A stretch of DNA of 64,000 nt from NCBI GenBank assembly GCA_964428345.1, contig CAYRYD010000014.1, positions 1 through 64,000 of the forward strand, given 5' to 3'. Under the pieces are notes generated by a model. That model saw nothing but the letters and a program-made list of their open reading frames with translations. It had not been told where the DNA came from and did no database searches. Positions 44,599-53,097 of this stretch are shown here, in pieces; positions within the stretch are counted from its first letter, which is position 1; every line of letters starts with the position of its first letter. Both the position numbers and the translations under genes were made by a program. This DNA comes from JABDMH01 sp964428345 (GTDB lineage: Bacteria > Bacteroidota > Bacteroidia > Chitinophagales > Saprospiraceae).

Positions 44599-45632
44599 TG
44601 GTTGGGTAGGTTTATGCGTTCCCGGATCATTTGCCAGATGCAGCTGACCCATACCGGATCATCATTCAGGCTGGGCACAAGATCGATCTTTTCTCCCCCC
44701 AGTGCAAGAAATTCTTCCCGGTATTCGTATCCGACCTCGATGATCGTTTCGAGACAGTCGGCTACAAAAGACGGGCTGAACACCAGTAGGCGCCTGTCTC
44801 CTTTCCGGGCCCTTTCTTCCAGTACTGTGGAGGTATACGGCTGCGCCCAGGGATCCTTACCCAGTCTGGACTGAAAGCAGGTAGTGTACTGCTCATCCCC
44901 CAGTCCTAATTTACCTGCCAGGGCACGGGTGGTTGCATAACACTGGGCACGGTAACAATGACGATTGCCCTCAAAGATCCGGTCGCAGCAGGTGGGGCTC
45001 TGCAGACAATGATTCGCACTATCTGCTTTTAGCAACTGACGTTGCGGCAACCCGTGATAACTGAACAAAATATGATCGTACGATGAAATATCAAATTGCT
45101 GACCATGCCGGGAAAAAACCTCGATAAAAGCAGGGTGGTCGTAGTAATCTTCAATAAAAAACAGGGAGGGGATCACCTGTTTGTCAACCATGACCCGCAT
45201 GACCTCTTCGAAAGCCGAGCCGGTTGTGGCTGATGCATACTGGGGAAAAAGGGGGAAAATGATGATTTCATCGACGTGTTGCGCCAGCAATTCATCGATG
45301 GCGACAGCAATCGAAGGATTTTGATAACGCATCCCAAGTGACACGGGAATTCGCCTTTCCGTCAGATCAAGTAGGAGCTGTTGGACCCGTTCACCATAGT
45401 ACTTCAGAGGGGATCCATCATCGGTCCACAACTTTTGATAGAGATGAGTAGAATTTTTCGCCCTTAACGGCACAATGATTCCCCGCACCAGCAATTGTCT
45501 TTGGAACCATGGCAGATCAATGACCCGGGCATCGGTCAGGAATTGCAACAAATAGCGATTGACGTCTTTGCGCTGAGGCTGGTCCGGTGTGCCCAGATTG
45601 ATTAAAAGAATTCCCGGTTTGCGCTGACTCAT
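44595..45632 (-). CDS. hemH: Ferrochelatase with internal cysteine cluster
   Basis: 345 residues. It inserts ferrous iron into protoporphyrin (or coproporphyrin) to form heme. Active-site His193 is in SYHGLPQR, and FPLFPQYAS and SPSFVADCLE are family signatures. Between the active-site loop and the next helix there is an insertion with Cys209, 215, 216, 226 and 231. A class of bacterial ferrochelatases, described for Myxococcus, holds a [2Fe-2S] cluster on an internal four-Cys segment; this protein fits that class. It is cotranscribed with holA. Confidence 0.95.
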   Translation of the reverse strand: MSQRKPGILLINLGTPDQPQRKDVNRYLLQFLTDARVIDLPWFQRQLLVRGIIVPLRAKNSTHLYQKLWTDDGSPLKYYGERVQQLLLDLTERRIPVSLGMRYQNPSIAVAIDELLAQHVDEIIIFPLFPQYASATTGSAFEEVMRVMVDKQVIPSLFFIEDYYDHPAFIEVFSRHGQQFDISSYDHILFSYHGLPQRQLLKADSANHCLQSPTCCDRIFEGNRHCYRAQCYATTRALAGKLGLGDEQYTTCFQSRLGKDPWAQPYTSTVLEERARKGDRRLLVFSPSFVADCLETIIEVGYEYREEFLALGGEKIDLVPSLNDDPVWVSCIWQMIRERINLPNH

Positions 45633-45764
45633 TACTGGTATCGCTCGGTATCCTGCAAGTATAAGGCTATCTCACGTTAATATTCGATCACGACTCGATT
45701 TTTTACCGAATTATGCGTTTAACCGGTTCTGCTCCTGAATTTAATACCCGAAATCGTATTTTCG

Positions 45765-46919
45765 ATGACAATACAAGAAAGCTGGATAAACGCCAAATAC
45801 GAATTTCATTTGAAAGCAAAAGCTATAATTGCCGACGGGAAAGGTCAGTATTCCCTGGATGATATTGAGGTCTTTCCCCCTGAGGATGACGAGGTACTGG
45901 TCAAAATCCGGGCCTCCGGTATCTGTCATACCGACTTCGATTCGGTCAGGCATTGGCCGGGACCTTTCATTGTGGGGCATGAAGGGGCTGGTATCGTTGA
46001 AGCAATAGGCTCATCCGTTGAGAGTGTCCGCCCAGGCGATAAGGTGATCCTCAACTGGGCAATCCCTTGTGGAGTTTGTTTTCAATGCAAACAAGGTCAG
46101 ACCAACATTTGCGAAAACCATTCACCTGTAGTCCATCATGCCAGATTTAATCCGGGACATGCCGCCCTCGAACGCACACGATACCGGGGCCAGGGCATTC
46201 TCCGGTCATTTAATCTGGGTACCATGTCAACCCATACGGTCGTGCGGGAAGCGGCAGTGGTCAAAATCGAGAGCGATATTCCCTTTGAAGCTGCCTGTAT
46301 TGTCGGCTGTGGGGTAATGACCGGAGTAGGTTCGGTACTGAATACCGCCCGGGTCCATCCCGGCAGCAGTGTTGTGGTGATCGGTGCCGGGGGAGTCGGA
46401 CTGAATATCATCCAGGGCGCCAGTATTGCCCGGGCAGGAATGATTATCGTTGCCGAGGTGAGTGAAACCCGCCTGAAGCTGGCGAAGGAATTCGGTGCCA
46501 CTCACCTGATACGGGTAGATAGAAACGATCAAAAACTCCTAAAGGTCAAAGACCGGATTTGGGAACTAACCGACCGGGGAGCCGACTATGCTTTTGAGTG
46601 CACCGGTATTCCTGCCCTGGGAGATGCCCCTCTGCGTCTGATCCGCAATGCGGGGATGGCCGTTCAGGTGAGTGGTATTGAGGAGGAGATTACCATAGAC
46701 ATGAATTTGTTTGAATGGGATAAACTGTATATCAACCCACTCTATGGCAAATGTAATCCGGCTGTTGATTTTCCCAGGATCATCGGATACTACGAATCCG
46801 GACAATTAAAACTGGAGGAGCTGATCAGTCAAAAATACCAACCCGGACAACTGGGGGAAGCTTTTGATGATATGCTTCACGGACGGATAGCCAAAGGGGT
46901 GATTTTATTCGACTCCTGA
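45765..46919 (+). CDS. Zinc-dependent medium-chain alcohol dehydrogenase
   Basis: 384 residues. Catalytic zinc ligands are Cys54 (GICHTD), His71-Glu72 (GHEGAG) and the later Cys in VGCGVMTGVG; structural zinc ligands are Cys102, 105, 108 and 116. The NAD(P) Rossmann motif is VIGAGGVGL. The combination resembles the class III / NDMA-type branch that oxidises primary alcohols and S-hydroxymethyl thiols. It is followed 61 bases later by an esterase with a possible functional link. Confidence 0.92.
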   Translation: MTIQESWINAKYEFHLKAKAIIADGKGQYSLDDIEVFPPEDDEVLVKIRASGICHTDFDSVRHWPGPFIVGHEGAGIVEAIGSSVESVRPGDKVILNWAIPCGVCFQCKQGQTNICENHSPVVHHARFNPGHAALERTRYRGQGILRSFNLGTMSTHTVVREAAVVKIESDIPFEAACIVGCGVMTGVGSVLNTARVHPGSSVVVIGAGGVGLNIIQGASIARAGMIIVAEVSETRLKLAKEFGATHLIRVDRNDQKLLKVKDRIWELTDRGADYAFECTGIPALGDAPLRLIRNAGMAVQVSGIEEEITIDMNLFEWDKLYINPLYGKCNPAVDFPRIIGYYESGQLKLEELISQKYQPGQLGEAFDDMLHGRIAKGVILFDS

Positions 46920-46980
46920 AAACCCCGAAATCTCCCTGGACTGGATTGCATAATTGAACATAACATATTCACCACCGAAC

Positions 46981-47808
46981 ATGATCAACTTCGAACACAG
47001 CTCTATTACCAATCCTCAATATACCCCCGAAGGAGTGACCAATCTTTCCCTGAAGAGTTCTTATCTGCGGGGAAGAGGTGAGGTTTCGGTTTATCTGCCC
47101 GCAACCGGGCGGGGGACCCGGGATCTGCCCTTTATCATGCTGTTGCATGGGGTGTATGGCAGTCATTTTTCCTGGCTGTATCAGGCCGGAGCCCACCTGG
47201 TACTGGAAAAGATGCTGGCCAGGAATCTCCTGGATCCTTTTATGCTGGTGATGCCCTCAGATGGGCTGACCGGTGATGGAAGCGGCTATTTACCGCACCT
47301 GGATAAAGATCATGAGCTATGGATCGCGGAGGATGTCGTAGCCGCCCTGAAATATCATTTCCCGGAGATAAGCGACCAATCCAGAGCCTACATCACCGGA
47401 TTGTCCATGGGCGGATATGGAGCCTTAAGGCTGGGGATGAAATATCATGCGATATTCGACGGTATATCCGCTCACTCCTCCATCACTGATCTGGACGATC
47501 TTCAAACCTTCATCGAAGAAGACAGCCGGACCGCACTTTCTGCCGAAACCATCGCAGCTTCAGCGATCATTACCAATGCGGTTAAATACCGGGATCACCT
47601 CCCTCCCATCAGACTGGATTGCGGTAATGAAGACCGGCTCATTGAATCGAACCGCAGGCTTCACCGCCAACTGAACGACGCTGGTATTAAGCACCATTAT
47701 GAAGAATTTGAAGGCATTCACAACTATGAATACTGGACGAAACATATTGAAGACAGTTTTCACTTCTTTCAGAGACTGGAAGAAGAGAGAAAGTCCAGGA
47801 ATAAGTGA
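46981..47808 (+). CDS. Alpha/beta-hydrolase esterase (esterase-D / FrmB-like)
   Basis: 275 residues from the ATG at 46981; the frame extends to a TTG at 46954. The nucleophile serine is in TGLSMGGYGALRLG and the oxyanion region in IMLLHGVYGSHFSW; the catalytic His is probably in FEGIHNYEYW. It resembles S-formylglutathione hydrolases and feruloyl or trehalose-type esterases. No signal peptide. The adjacent alcohol dehydrogenase suggests a shared pathway, possibly aldehyde removal, which is inference. Confidence 0.87.
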   Translation: MINFEHSSITNPQYTPEGVTNLSLKSSYLRGRGEVSVYLPATGRGTRDLPFIMLLHGVYGSHFSWLYQAGAHLVLEKMLARNLLDPFMLVMPSDGLTGDGSGYLPHLDKDHELWIAEDVVAALKYHFPEISDQSRAYITGLSMGGYGALRLGMKYHAIFDGISAHSSITDLDDLQTFIEEDSRTALSAETIAASAIITNAVKYRDHLPPIRLDCGNEDRLIESNRRLHRQLNDAGIKHHYEEFEGIHNYEYWTKHIEDSFHFFQRLEEERKSRNK

Positions 47809-47855
47809 TTGTTCTGGTTCATTCCTTTAATGCCCCACATCCCAGCAGGCGATTT

Positions 47856-48443
47856 CTAATCAGCGATTCTAAAGTCAATATCCTTTAGAATCCGGTCGTG
47901 GGAGACCGGCAGATATTCAATGTGCCCGCTATGTTGCAGAATCAACTCCTTTGCCCCCTGATCGTGCGCGGGAATACGTTGAAGCTCTCCAAAGAAAAAA
48001 CTGCCAAAAAAAACGGGATGACCGCGTTTGCCATCAAAGGTGGGAATGACGATCCGGTCTGGTGCAAAACCTTTCACAAACAGACCGATCAACTCCTGGT
48101 AGTCATCGGTCGTCAGATAGGGCAGATCACCGAGACAGATCATGCAGCCGTCTGCACCTTCCAGATACCGGGCACCCCGGGCTATGGAAGTACTCATACC
48201 CAACGCATAACGGGGATTGTAAACCATCCGGAGTCTCCCTTCGGGCTCAAAGTCTTTCAGTTCGTTTTCAATTTGGGCGGATTGATGTCCGGTGACCACT
48301 ACCACCCTTTCAACATCCGTTTGAATCAGGGCCCCGATTACCCGCCGGATCATGGTCTGATCATCAACCCGTGCCAAGAGCTTATTGGCCTCTCCAAATC
48401 TGCGGGACAATCCGGCAGCAAGAACGATCGCAGCTATCTTCAT
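47856..48443 (-). CDS. MocA/MobA-like molybdenum cofactor nucleotidyltransferase
   Basis: 195 residues from the ATG at 48443; the upstream extension from a TTG is unlikely. The start KIAAIVLAAGLSRRFGEANKLL is the NTP-transferase signature of the MocA branch, with GDLPYLTTDDY as metal site and GHPVFFGS downstream. Such enzymes add CMP or GMP to molybdopterin for xanthine-dehydrogenase-type or other enzymes. An XdhC gene is 4.6 kb away, but no molybdenum enzyme is in the window. Confidence 0.88.
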   Translation of the reverse strand: MKIAAIVLAAGLSRRFGEANKLLARVDDQTMIRRVIGALIQTDVERVVVVTGHQSAQIENELKDFEPEGRLRMVYNPRYALGMSTSIARGARYLEGADGCMICLGDLPYLTTDDYQELIGLFVKGFAPDRIVIPTFDGKRGHPVFFGSFFFGELQRIPAHDQGAKELILQHSGHIEYLPVSHDRILKDIDFRIAD

Positions 48444-48530
48444 AAAAATTATGGATGTGTATAAAGGGCACTCTAAGATAACCAAAGAGTTACCTTGTTA
48501 GTTAGCACGACCTCGATTCATCTTCACTTT

Positions 48531-48790
48531 GGCCGGACAGAGTCCGTAACTAGTGGATCTGTTCTCCTGCTCCGGACAGAGTCCGGAGCTACTGATTATG
48601 TTCTCCTGCTCCGGACAGAGTCCGGAGATACTGGATTGTTCTCCTGCTCCGGACAGAGTCCGGAGTTACTGGATTGTCCTCTTGCTCCGGACAGAGTCCG
48701 GAGATACTGGATATGTTCCCATGCTCCGGACAGAGTCCGGAGCTACTGGATCTGTTCTCCTGCTCCGGACAGATCCGGCGCTACCGGATA
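48531..48790. repeat. Tandem array of seven ~39-bp units with hairpins
   Basis: Unit starts (CCGGACAG) are at 48533, 48572, 48611, 48649, 48687, 48726 and 48765, giving a period of 38-39 bp. Five units (second to sixth) hold a perfect 8-bp stem CTCCGGAC-AGA-GTCCGGAG; the two end units have a shortened or altered 3' arm. The linker between stems is also conserved (TACTGGAT, TGTTCTCCTG), so this is a tandem repeat and not a CRISPR. It lies between the stop of the BNR protein and the start of the MocA-like gene, and any transcript through it would be a row of hairpins. Confidence 0.9.
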
Positions 48791-48792
48791 TT

Positions 48793-49860
48793 TCAGACAA
48801 TGAGTACCGAATGAATCGGGGGCAAAAAAGCCTGGGCATGTTTCCAGGTGGTACCATCATCTGCCGAAATAAACAGGTTACCGGTAGTGGTGCCAAAAAC
48901 CATCAATCCATTCTTTCGGTCGAAAGCGTGACGAAAAACCAGATCAAAGCAATGTTCCTGAGGCAGGCCGGTGGTTTGCTTTATCCAGGTCTTTCCCCCG
49001 TCTTCGGTTTTGCAAACCACCAGCCGCAGATCTTTGGCTACCCGCTGATCGTCACTTTCTGCGGGAATGATCCAGGCTTTGAGAGGATCCGTATCGTCAA
49101 TGACAATGGGAAAACCATAGCGACCATACTGATCTTCCGGGGTAACATCCTCCCAGGATTCGGCAGCATCATGACTGATAAAAACACCGCAATGATTTTG
49201 TTGCCAGATGGTGTCCGGATGTTGCCGGCATAACCTGATCGCATGAGGATCGTGGCCATAGGGACCATGGGGATCCGGGAGGTAATCAGCCCTCAGACCC
49301 CGATTCTTGGGTGACCAGGTCAAGCCGCCATCCCGTGAAACATACACGCCGCCGCAGCTGACTCCGATCAACAGGAAATCCGGATCATCCGGATGGTCCA
49401 GGATCGTATGGATACCTGCATGATTTCTGCCTCCCCCAAACCAGTGTTCAACCCGGGTGGGGTGATCCCAAAGCGATTCATTGAGCTGAAAGGTGACACC
49501 ACCATCACGGCTCTCAAACAACCCCCCGGGTTCGGTACCTACCCAGAGTTTTCCCTGACGGTCATGGTAAAGGGCGCTCCAGATCAAACGCAGGGTTGCC
49601 GGTTTGCCCGGTCCAATCATGCTCCCTTCCGGATATAGGGGCGCTGCCACTTCCTGCCATTTCCGGCCTGCATCGTCTGACCGGAAAAGTTTGGGTCCCC
49701 AGTGCTTCATTGACAATCCAATCCACATCATGCCGGTATTTCCATCCTGATGGATCATCGACACCGGCAACCCCCTGAAATCCAAACCTTCGAGGTGAAT
49801 GCCGTCATTCCGGTATCCAAATTCCAGCAATCCTTTCGTAGTACCCAGCAAAATCTTCAT
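48793..49860 (-). CDS. BNR/Asp-box beta-propeller protein
   Basis: 355 residues, a repeat protein with at least five Asp-box motifs of the form SxDxGxxW (RSDDAGRKW, SRDGGLTWS, SHDAAESWE, KTEDGGKTWI, SADDGTTWK). No signal peptide. The fold occurs in sialidases, Ycf48-like assembly factors and sortilin-type proteins; no sialidase catalytic set was recognised. Its stop lies immediately next to the tandem hairpin array. Confidence 0.85.
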   Translation of the reverse strand: MKILLGTTKGLLEFGYRNDGIHLEGLDFRGLPVSMIHQDGNTGMMWIGLSMKHWGPKLFRSDDAGRKWQEVAAPLYPEGSMIGPGKPATLRLIWSALYHDRQGKLWVGTEPGGLFESRDGGVTFQLNESLWDHPTRVEHWFGGGRNHAGIHTILDHPDDPDFLLIGVSCGGVYVSRDGGLTWSPKNRGLRADYLPDPHGPYGHDPHAIRLCRQHPDTIWQQNHCGVFISHDAAESWEDVTPEDQYGRYGFPIVIDDTDPLKAWIIPAESDDQRVAKDLRLVVCKTEDGGKTWIKQTTGLPQEHCFDLVFRHAFDRKNGLMVFGTTTGNLFISADDGTTWKHAQAFLPPIHSVLIV

Positions 49861-49923
49861 CGGTCAGTACATTGTTTGCGAAAGGTAAACATTCAATGGA
49901 CTAAAATCCAATTATCGCTGCGG

Positions 49924-50295
49924 TCACTCCTCTGTCTTAAACTCCGGATTGTAGATCAGACCGATGATGTTTCCCCACGGATCTTTTACGCTGGCTACCA
50001 CAATATCTCCGCCCACATTTGTCGGTCGCTCATAGATGGTTGCCCCGAGATCCAGGATCCGGTCAAACTCGGGAACAATGGCAGAGACGCCCCAATAGGT
50101 GATCACACTTGCGGGTTTCTCCTCAACCGGTTTTTCTTCCGGTTGGAGGCCCAACTCATAGCCCTTGATGTTAAACCCCACATAAAAAGGTTCGTCAAAA
50201 TAAGGCGTTGTCTGAAAGACTTTTTCATACCATTTTTTTGCCTTTTCAAGATCTCCGACCTGGTAGATAGTTGTTCTTAATCCCAGTATGCCCAT
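49924..50295 (-). CDS. VOC-family protein
   Basis: 123 residues, a glyoxalase-fold protein (LRTTIYQVGDLEKAKKWYEKVF at the start, with a metal-ligand Glu/His pattern weakly preserved; KDPWGNIIGLIYNP at the end). The subfamily is common in Bacteroidota and has no fixed substrate. It is divergent from sufS. Confidence 0.85.
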   Translation of the reverse strand: MGILGLRTTIYQVGDLEKAKKWYEKVFQTTPYFDEPFYVGFNIKGYELGLQPEEKPVEEKPASVITYWGVSAIVPEFDRILDLGATIYERPTNVGGDIVVASVKDPWGNIIGLIYNPEFKTEE

Positions 50296-50496
50296 GTTTA
50301 GTTTTTTCTTTTAATCAACTTTTCTCCGCAAGCAATCTTCCAACCAACTGCCGTATTTTGGGGTGAAAATTCCCAGTATTCAAGTGTTGCATCGCATTTT
50401 CTTCCGGTATTTCTCCCCTGGCCTGGCAGTACCAACCGGATAAAATTAGTGGAATCTTTTTAAGATATTTGTTCATAGCTCTTATATTAATTGCAG

Positions 50497-51690
50497 GTGA
50501 CCGATCATAAGAAGGATTTTCCCATTTTTTTTTCCAGGCCCCATATTTACCTGGATTCGGCTGCTACTTCCCACAAACCCCAAATGGTCATCGATGCGGT
50601 ATCGGAGTTTTATACCGGTCAATACGGCACGGTGAGACGGGGCTTGTATCGGTTATCTTCCGAGGCCACCCAACTTTTTGAATCAACCCGTTCGCTCATC
50701 AGTGATTTCATCGGCGCTCCGGATCCTGCAGGTATCATCTTTACGTCAGGCACGACCGAGAGCATCAACCTGGTGGCCCATGCTTACCTACGGCCTGTTC
50801 TGCGGCCTGGTGATGAGATCATCATCAGCATTCTGGAGCATCACGCCAACTTGCTCCCCTGGCAACAGCTGGCCAAAGAGAAAGAAGCAAAACTGATCAT
50901 CCTTCCACTCGATGCGACCGGAGACATTGACATGGATACCTTTAGAAAGCATTTGAATATAAAAACCCGGATGGTGGCGATCAGCCATATTTCCAATGTG
51001 ACCGGTGGTATCAACCCGGTTAAGGAAATCATAGCCATAGCCCATGGATACAATGCCAAAGTACTGATCGACGGGGCGCAAAGCGTCAGTCATCTGCCGG
51101 TAAATGTATCGGATCTGGATTGTGATTTCTTTGCTTTTTCAGGACACAAGATTTACGGTCCGACCGGCACCGGAGTCCTTTATGGAAAACCCGATTTACT
51201 GAATGCCATGCCACCGTACCGGTACGGGGGAGAAATGGTCCTGGAAGCCACTAATGAATACGCCAGTTTCAAGCAATCTCCCCACCGTTTTGAAGCCGGC
51301 ACACCCAATATTGCCGGGGTCATTGGTATGGGAGCGGCCATCCGTTTTCTCCAATCCACCGGCATAGAACAGATCCGGAAATATGAGTACGAACTGACTT
51401 CGTATCTGGTGGAATCCCTTAATACAGCGGGGATCAAAATAGTTGGCAACCCCAAAAAACGTTCTTCCCTGGTTTCTTTTCTGGTTGATGACGTGCATCC
51501 CCACGATGTGGCGACTCTGTTGGATAATGAAGGCATCGCAGTGAGAGCGGGACATCATTGTGCCCAACCCCTGATGCGTTATTTAAATGTCCACGCAACC
51601 GTGCGGGCTTCTCTGGGCTGGTACAATGACAGGCAGGATATCGACCGGTTAATGGCAGGAATTGAAAAAGTCCGAAAAATCATGCAATGA
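50497..51690 (+). CDS. sufS: Cysteine desulfurase SufS
   Basis: 397 residues from a GTG at 50497, preferred over the TTG two codons upstream; no ATG is available before the conserved N-terminus. It takes sulfur from cysteine as an enzyme-bound persulfide for Fe-S assembly. PLP lysine is in SGHKIYGPTG; the catalytic Cys is residue 355 in RAGHHCAQP, the group II form. A 4-base ATGA overlap joins it to sufU, its sulfur acceptor. Confidence 0.93.
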   Translation: MTDHKKDFPIFFSRPHIYLDSAATSHKPQMVIDAVSEFYTGQYGTVRRGLYRLSSEATQLFESTRSLISDFIGAPDPAGIIFTSGTTESINLVAHAYLRPVLRPGDEIIISILEHHANLLPWQQLAKEKEAKLIILPLDATGDIDMDTFRKHLNIKTRMVAISHISNVTGGINPVKEIIAIAHGYNAKVLIDGAQSVSHLPVNVSDLDCDFFAFSGHKIYGPTGTGVLYGKPDLLNAMPPYRYGGEMVLEATNEYASFKQSPHRFEAGTPNIAGVIGMGAAIRFLQSTGIEQIRKYEYELTSYLVESLNTAGIKIVGNPKKRSSLVSFLVDDVHPHDVATLLDNEGIAVRAGHHCAQPLMRYLNVHATVRASLGWYNDRQDIDRLMAGIEKVRKIMQ

Positions 51691-52148
51691 GCGAAGCAGA
51701 TTTGTATCATCCCCTGATCATCAACCGGAACAAAGCACCCTTATTTTACGAAAAAATACAAACAGGTGTTTTATTGAATGCGTACAATCCGGTATGCGGA
51801 GATGATTTTGCGATCGCGATTCAAATGAAAAATGACCAGATAGACCACATTGCCTTCGGGGGTTATGGTTGTGCGGTATCGAAAGCGGCCATTGATCTGT
51901 TGATTGAACGACTTCTGGGTTTGGAAGTCGATCAGGCGATATCCGAAATTAATTACTACCTTAAAATCATTGATCTGGATGTACCTCCAACGGTTGAGGA
52001 ATATCCGCTGGCGGTCTTTCAAAAAGTAAAATATTACCCTTTCCGCAGAGAGTGCGCGGTGCTCGGGGCAAATTCGTTACTCACATTTCTGCATGACTAT
52101 AAAAAAATAAACAAAAATGACCAGTCGTCGAATTTTTCTGAAAAATAG
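51687..52148 (+). CDS. sufU: SufU-type sulfur-transfer protein
   Basis: 153 residues. Zinc/sulfur ligands Cys37 and Asp39 (NPVCGDD), Cys62 (GGYGCAVS) and Cys123 (RRECAVLGAN) match SufU. In Gram-positive bacteria it accepts sulfur from SufS by ligand exchange at zinc. The pairing with SufS here supports the same job. Its 3' end overlaps the next gene by 32 bases. Confidence 0.92.
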   Translation: MSEADLYHPLIINRNKAPLFYEKIQTGVLLNAYNPVCGDDFAIAIQMKNDQIDHIAFGGYGCAVSKAAIDLLIERLLGLEVDQAISEINYYLKIIDLDVPPTVEEYPLAVFQKVKYYPFRRECAVLGANSLLTFLHDYKKINKNDQSSNFSEK

Positions 52149-53067
52149 CTCCATCATGATTGCGACCACAGCAGCTGCCGGCTCTTTTGCTTTTTCCGGT
52201 CAGGCTGCCCCGGTCAAATGCAGAATCTGTCTGAATCCGGGAAATATCGGGGTCTCCTACGATCAGGCCACCTTACTGGATATGGCCATCAAATATGGTT
52301 ATCAGGCCATTGCTCCCTATCCGGGAGAACTGGAAAAAATGGATCCGGAGCTGAAAGCTAAGCTGCTGGATAAAATGAAGACCCATGATATCACCTGGGG
52401 TTCGACCAATTTACCGGTAGATTTTCGTAACGATGAAAAAAAATTCAGGGAAGATATGGCCAGTCTGGCGCAAACCGCAGCAGTGCTGGAAAGTGTGGGC
52501 GGTACCCGGATGAATACCTGGATTATGCCCACCCATGCCCTCTATACCTATAATGAAAACTTCCGTTTACATCGCAACCGGTTAAAGGAAGCCGCCAATA
52601 TCATTGGTCACTATGGTATCCGGCTTGGTTTGGAATATGTAGGGCCCAAAACCCTGATGGCCCGCAGCAAGTATTCATTCATTCGCACCATGGCTGAAGC
52701 CAAAGAACTGATCGCGGCGATGGATGAATCGAATGTGGGTTTTGTACTCGACACCTTTCACTGGTATTGTGCCGGCGAGTCAAAAACAGATATTCTGACA
52801 CTGGAAAACAAAGATATCGTCACTGTCGATCTGAATGATGCCCGGCTCGGTTTTACGGCCGATGAGCAAACGGATGGCAAGCGGGAATTACCACTGGCGA
52901 CCGGTGTAATTCCGATCAAGGAATTTATGGAAGGTATTGTTCAAATTGGCTATGACGGACCGGTTCGCGCAGAACCCTTTAATCAGCCATTGCGGGATAT
53001 GGAAGATGAAGCAGCCGTCAAAACCACTTACGATGCGATGAGAAAAGCCTTTGATCTGGTGAGTTAG
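52117..53067 (+). CDS. TIM-barrel sugar isomerase/epimerase-like protein with Tat-like signal
   Basis: 316 residues. The N-terminus MTSRRIFLKNSSIMIATTAA has a twin-arginine-like pattern and cleavage near SGQAAP, so it is exported. The body is a xylose-isomerase-like barrel with GLEYVGPKT, FVLDTFHWYCAGE, TVDLNDAR and RAEPFNQPL supplying metal ligands. It overlaps sufU but is functionally unrelated. Substrate is probably a sugar derivative. Confidence 0.86.
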   Translation: MTSRRIFLKNSSIMIATTAAAGSFAFSGQAAPVKCRICLNPGNIGVSYDQATLLDMAIKYGYQAIAPYPGELEKMDPELKAKLLDKMKTHDITWGSTNLPVDFRNDEKKFREDMASLAQTAAVLESVGGTRMNTWIMPTHALYTYNENFRLHRNRLKEAANIIGHYGIRLGLEYVGPKTLMARSKYSFIRTMAEAKELIAAMDESNVGFVLDTFHWYCAGESKTDILTLENKDIVTVDLNDARLGFTADEQTDGKRELPLATGVIPIKEFMEGIVQIGYDGPVRAEPFNQPLRDMEDEAAVKTTYDAMRKAFDLVS

Positions 53068-53097
53068 CCCCACCGGTTACAGGTCAGCCGGCAGAGA

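Noticed and set aside
48531..48790. CRISPR array
   Set aside because: Both stems and linkers are conserved, so there are no unique spacers, and no cas genes are near.
48495..49233. Open frames across the tandem array on the plus strand
   Set aside because: The 39-bp unit keeps frames open by chance and the frames then run antisense into the BNR protein gene.
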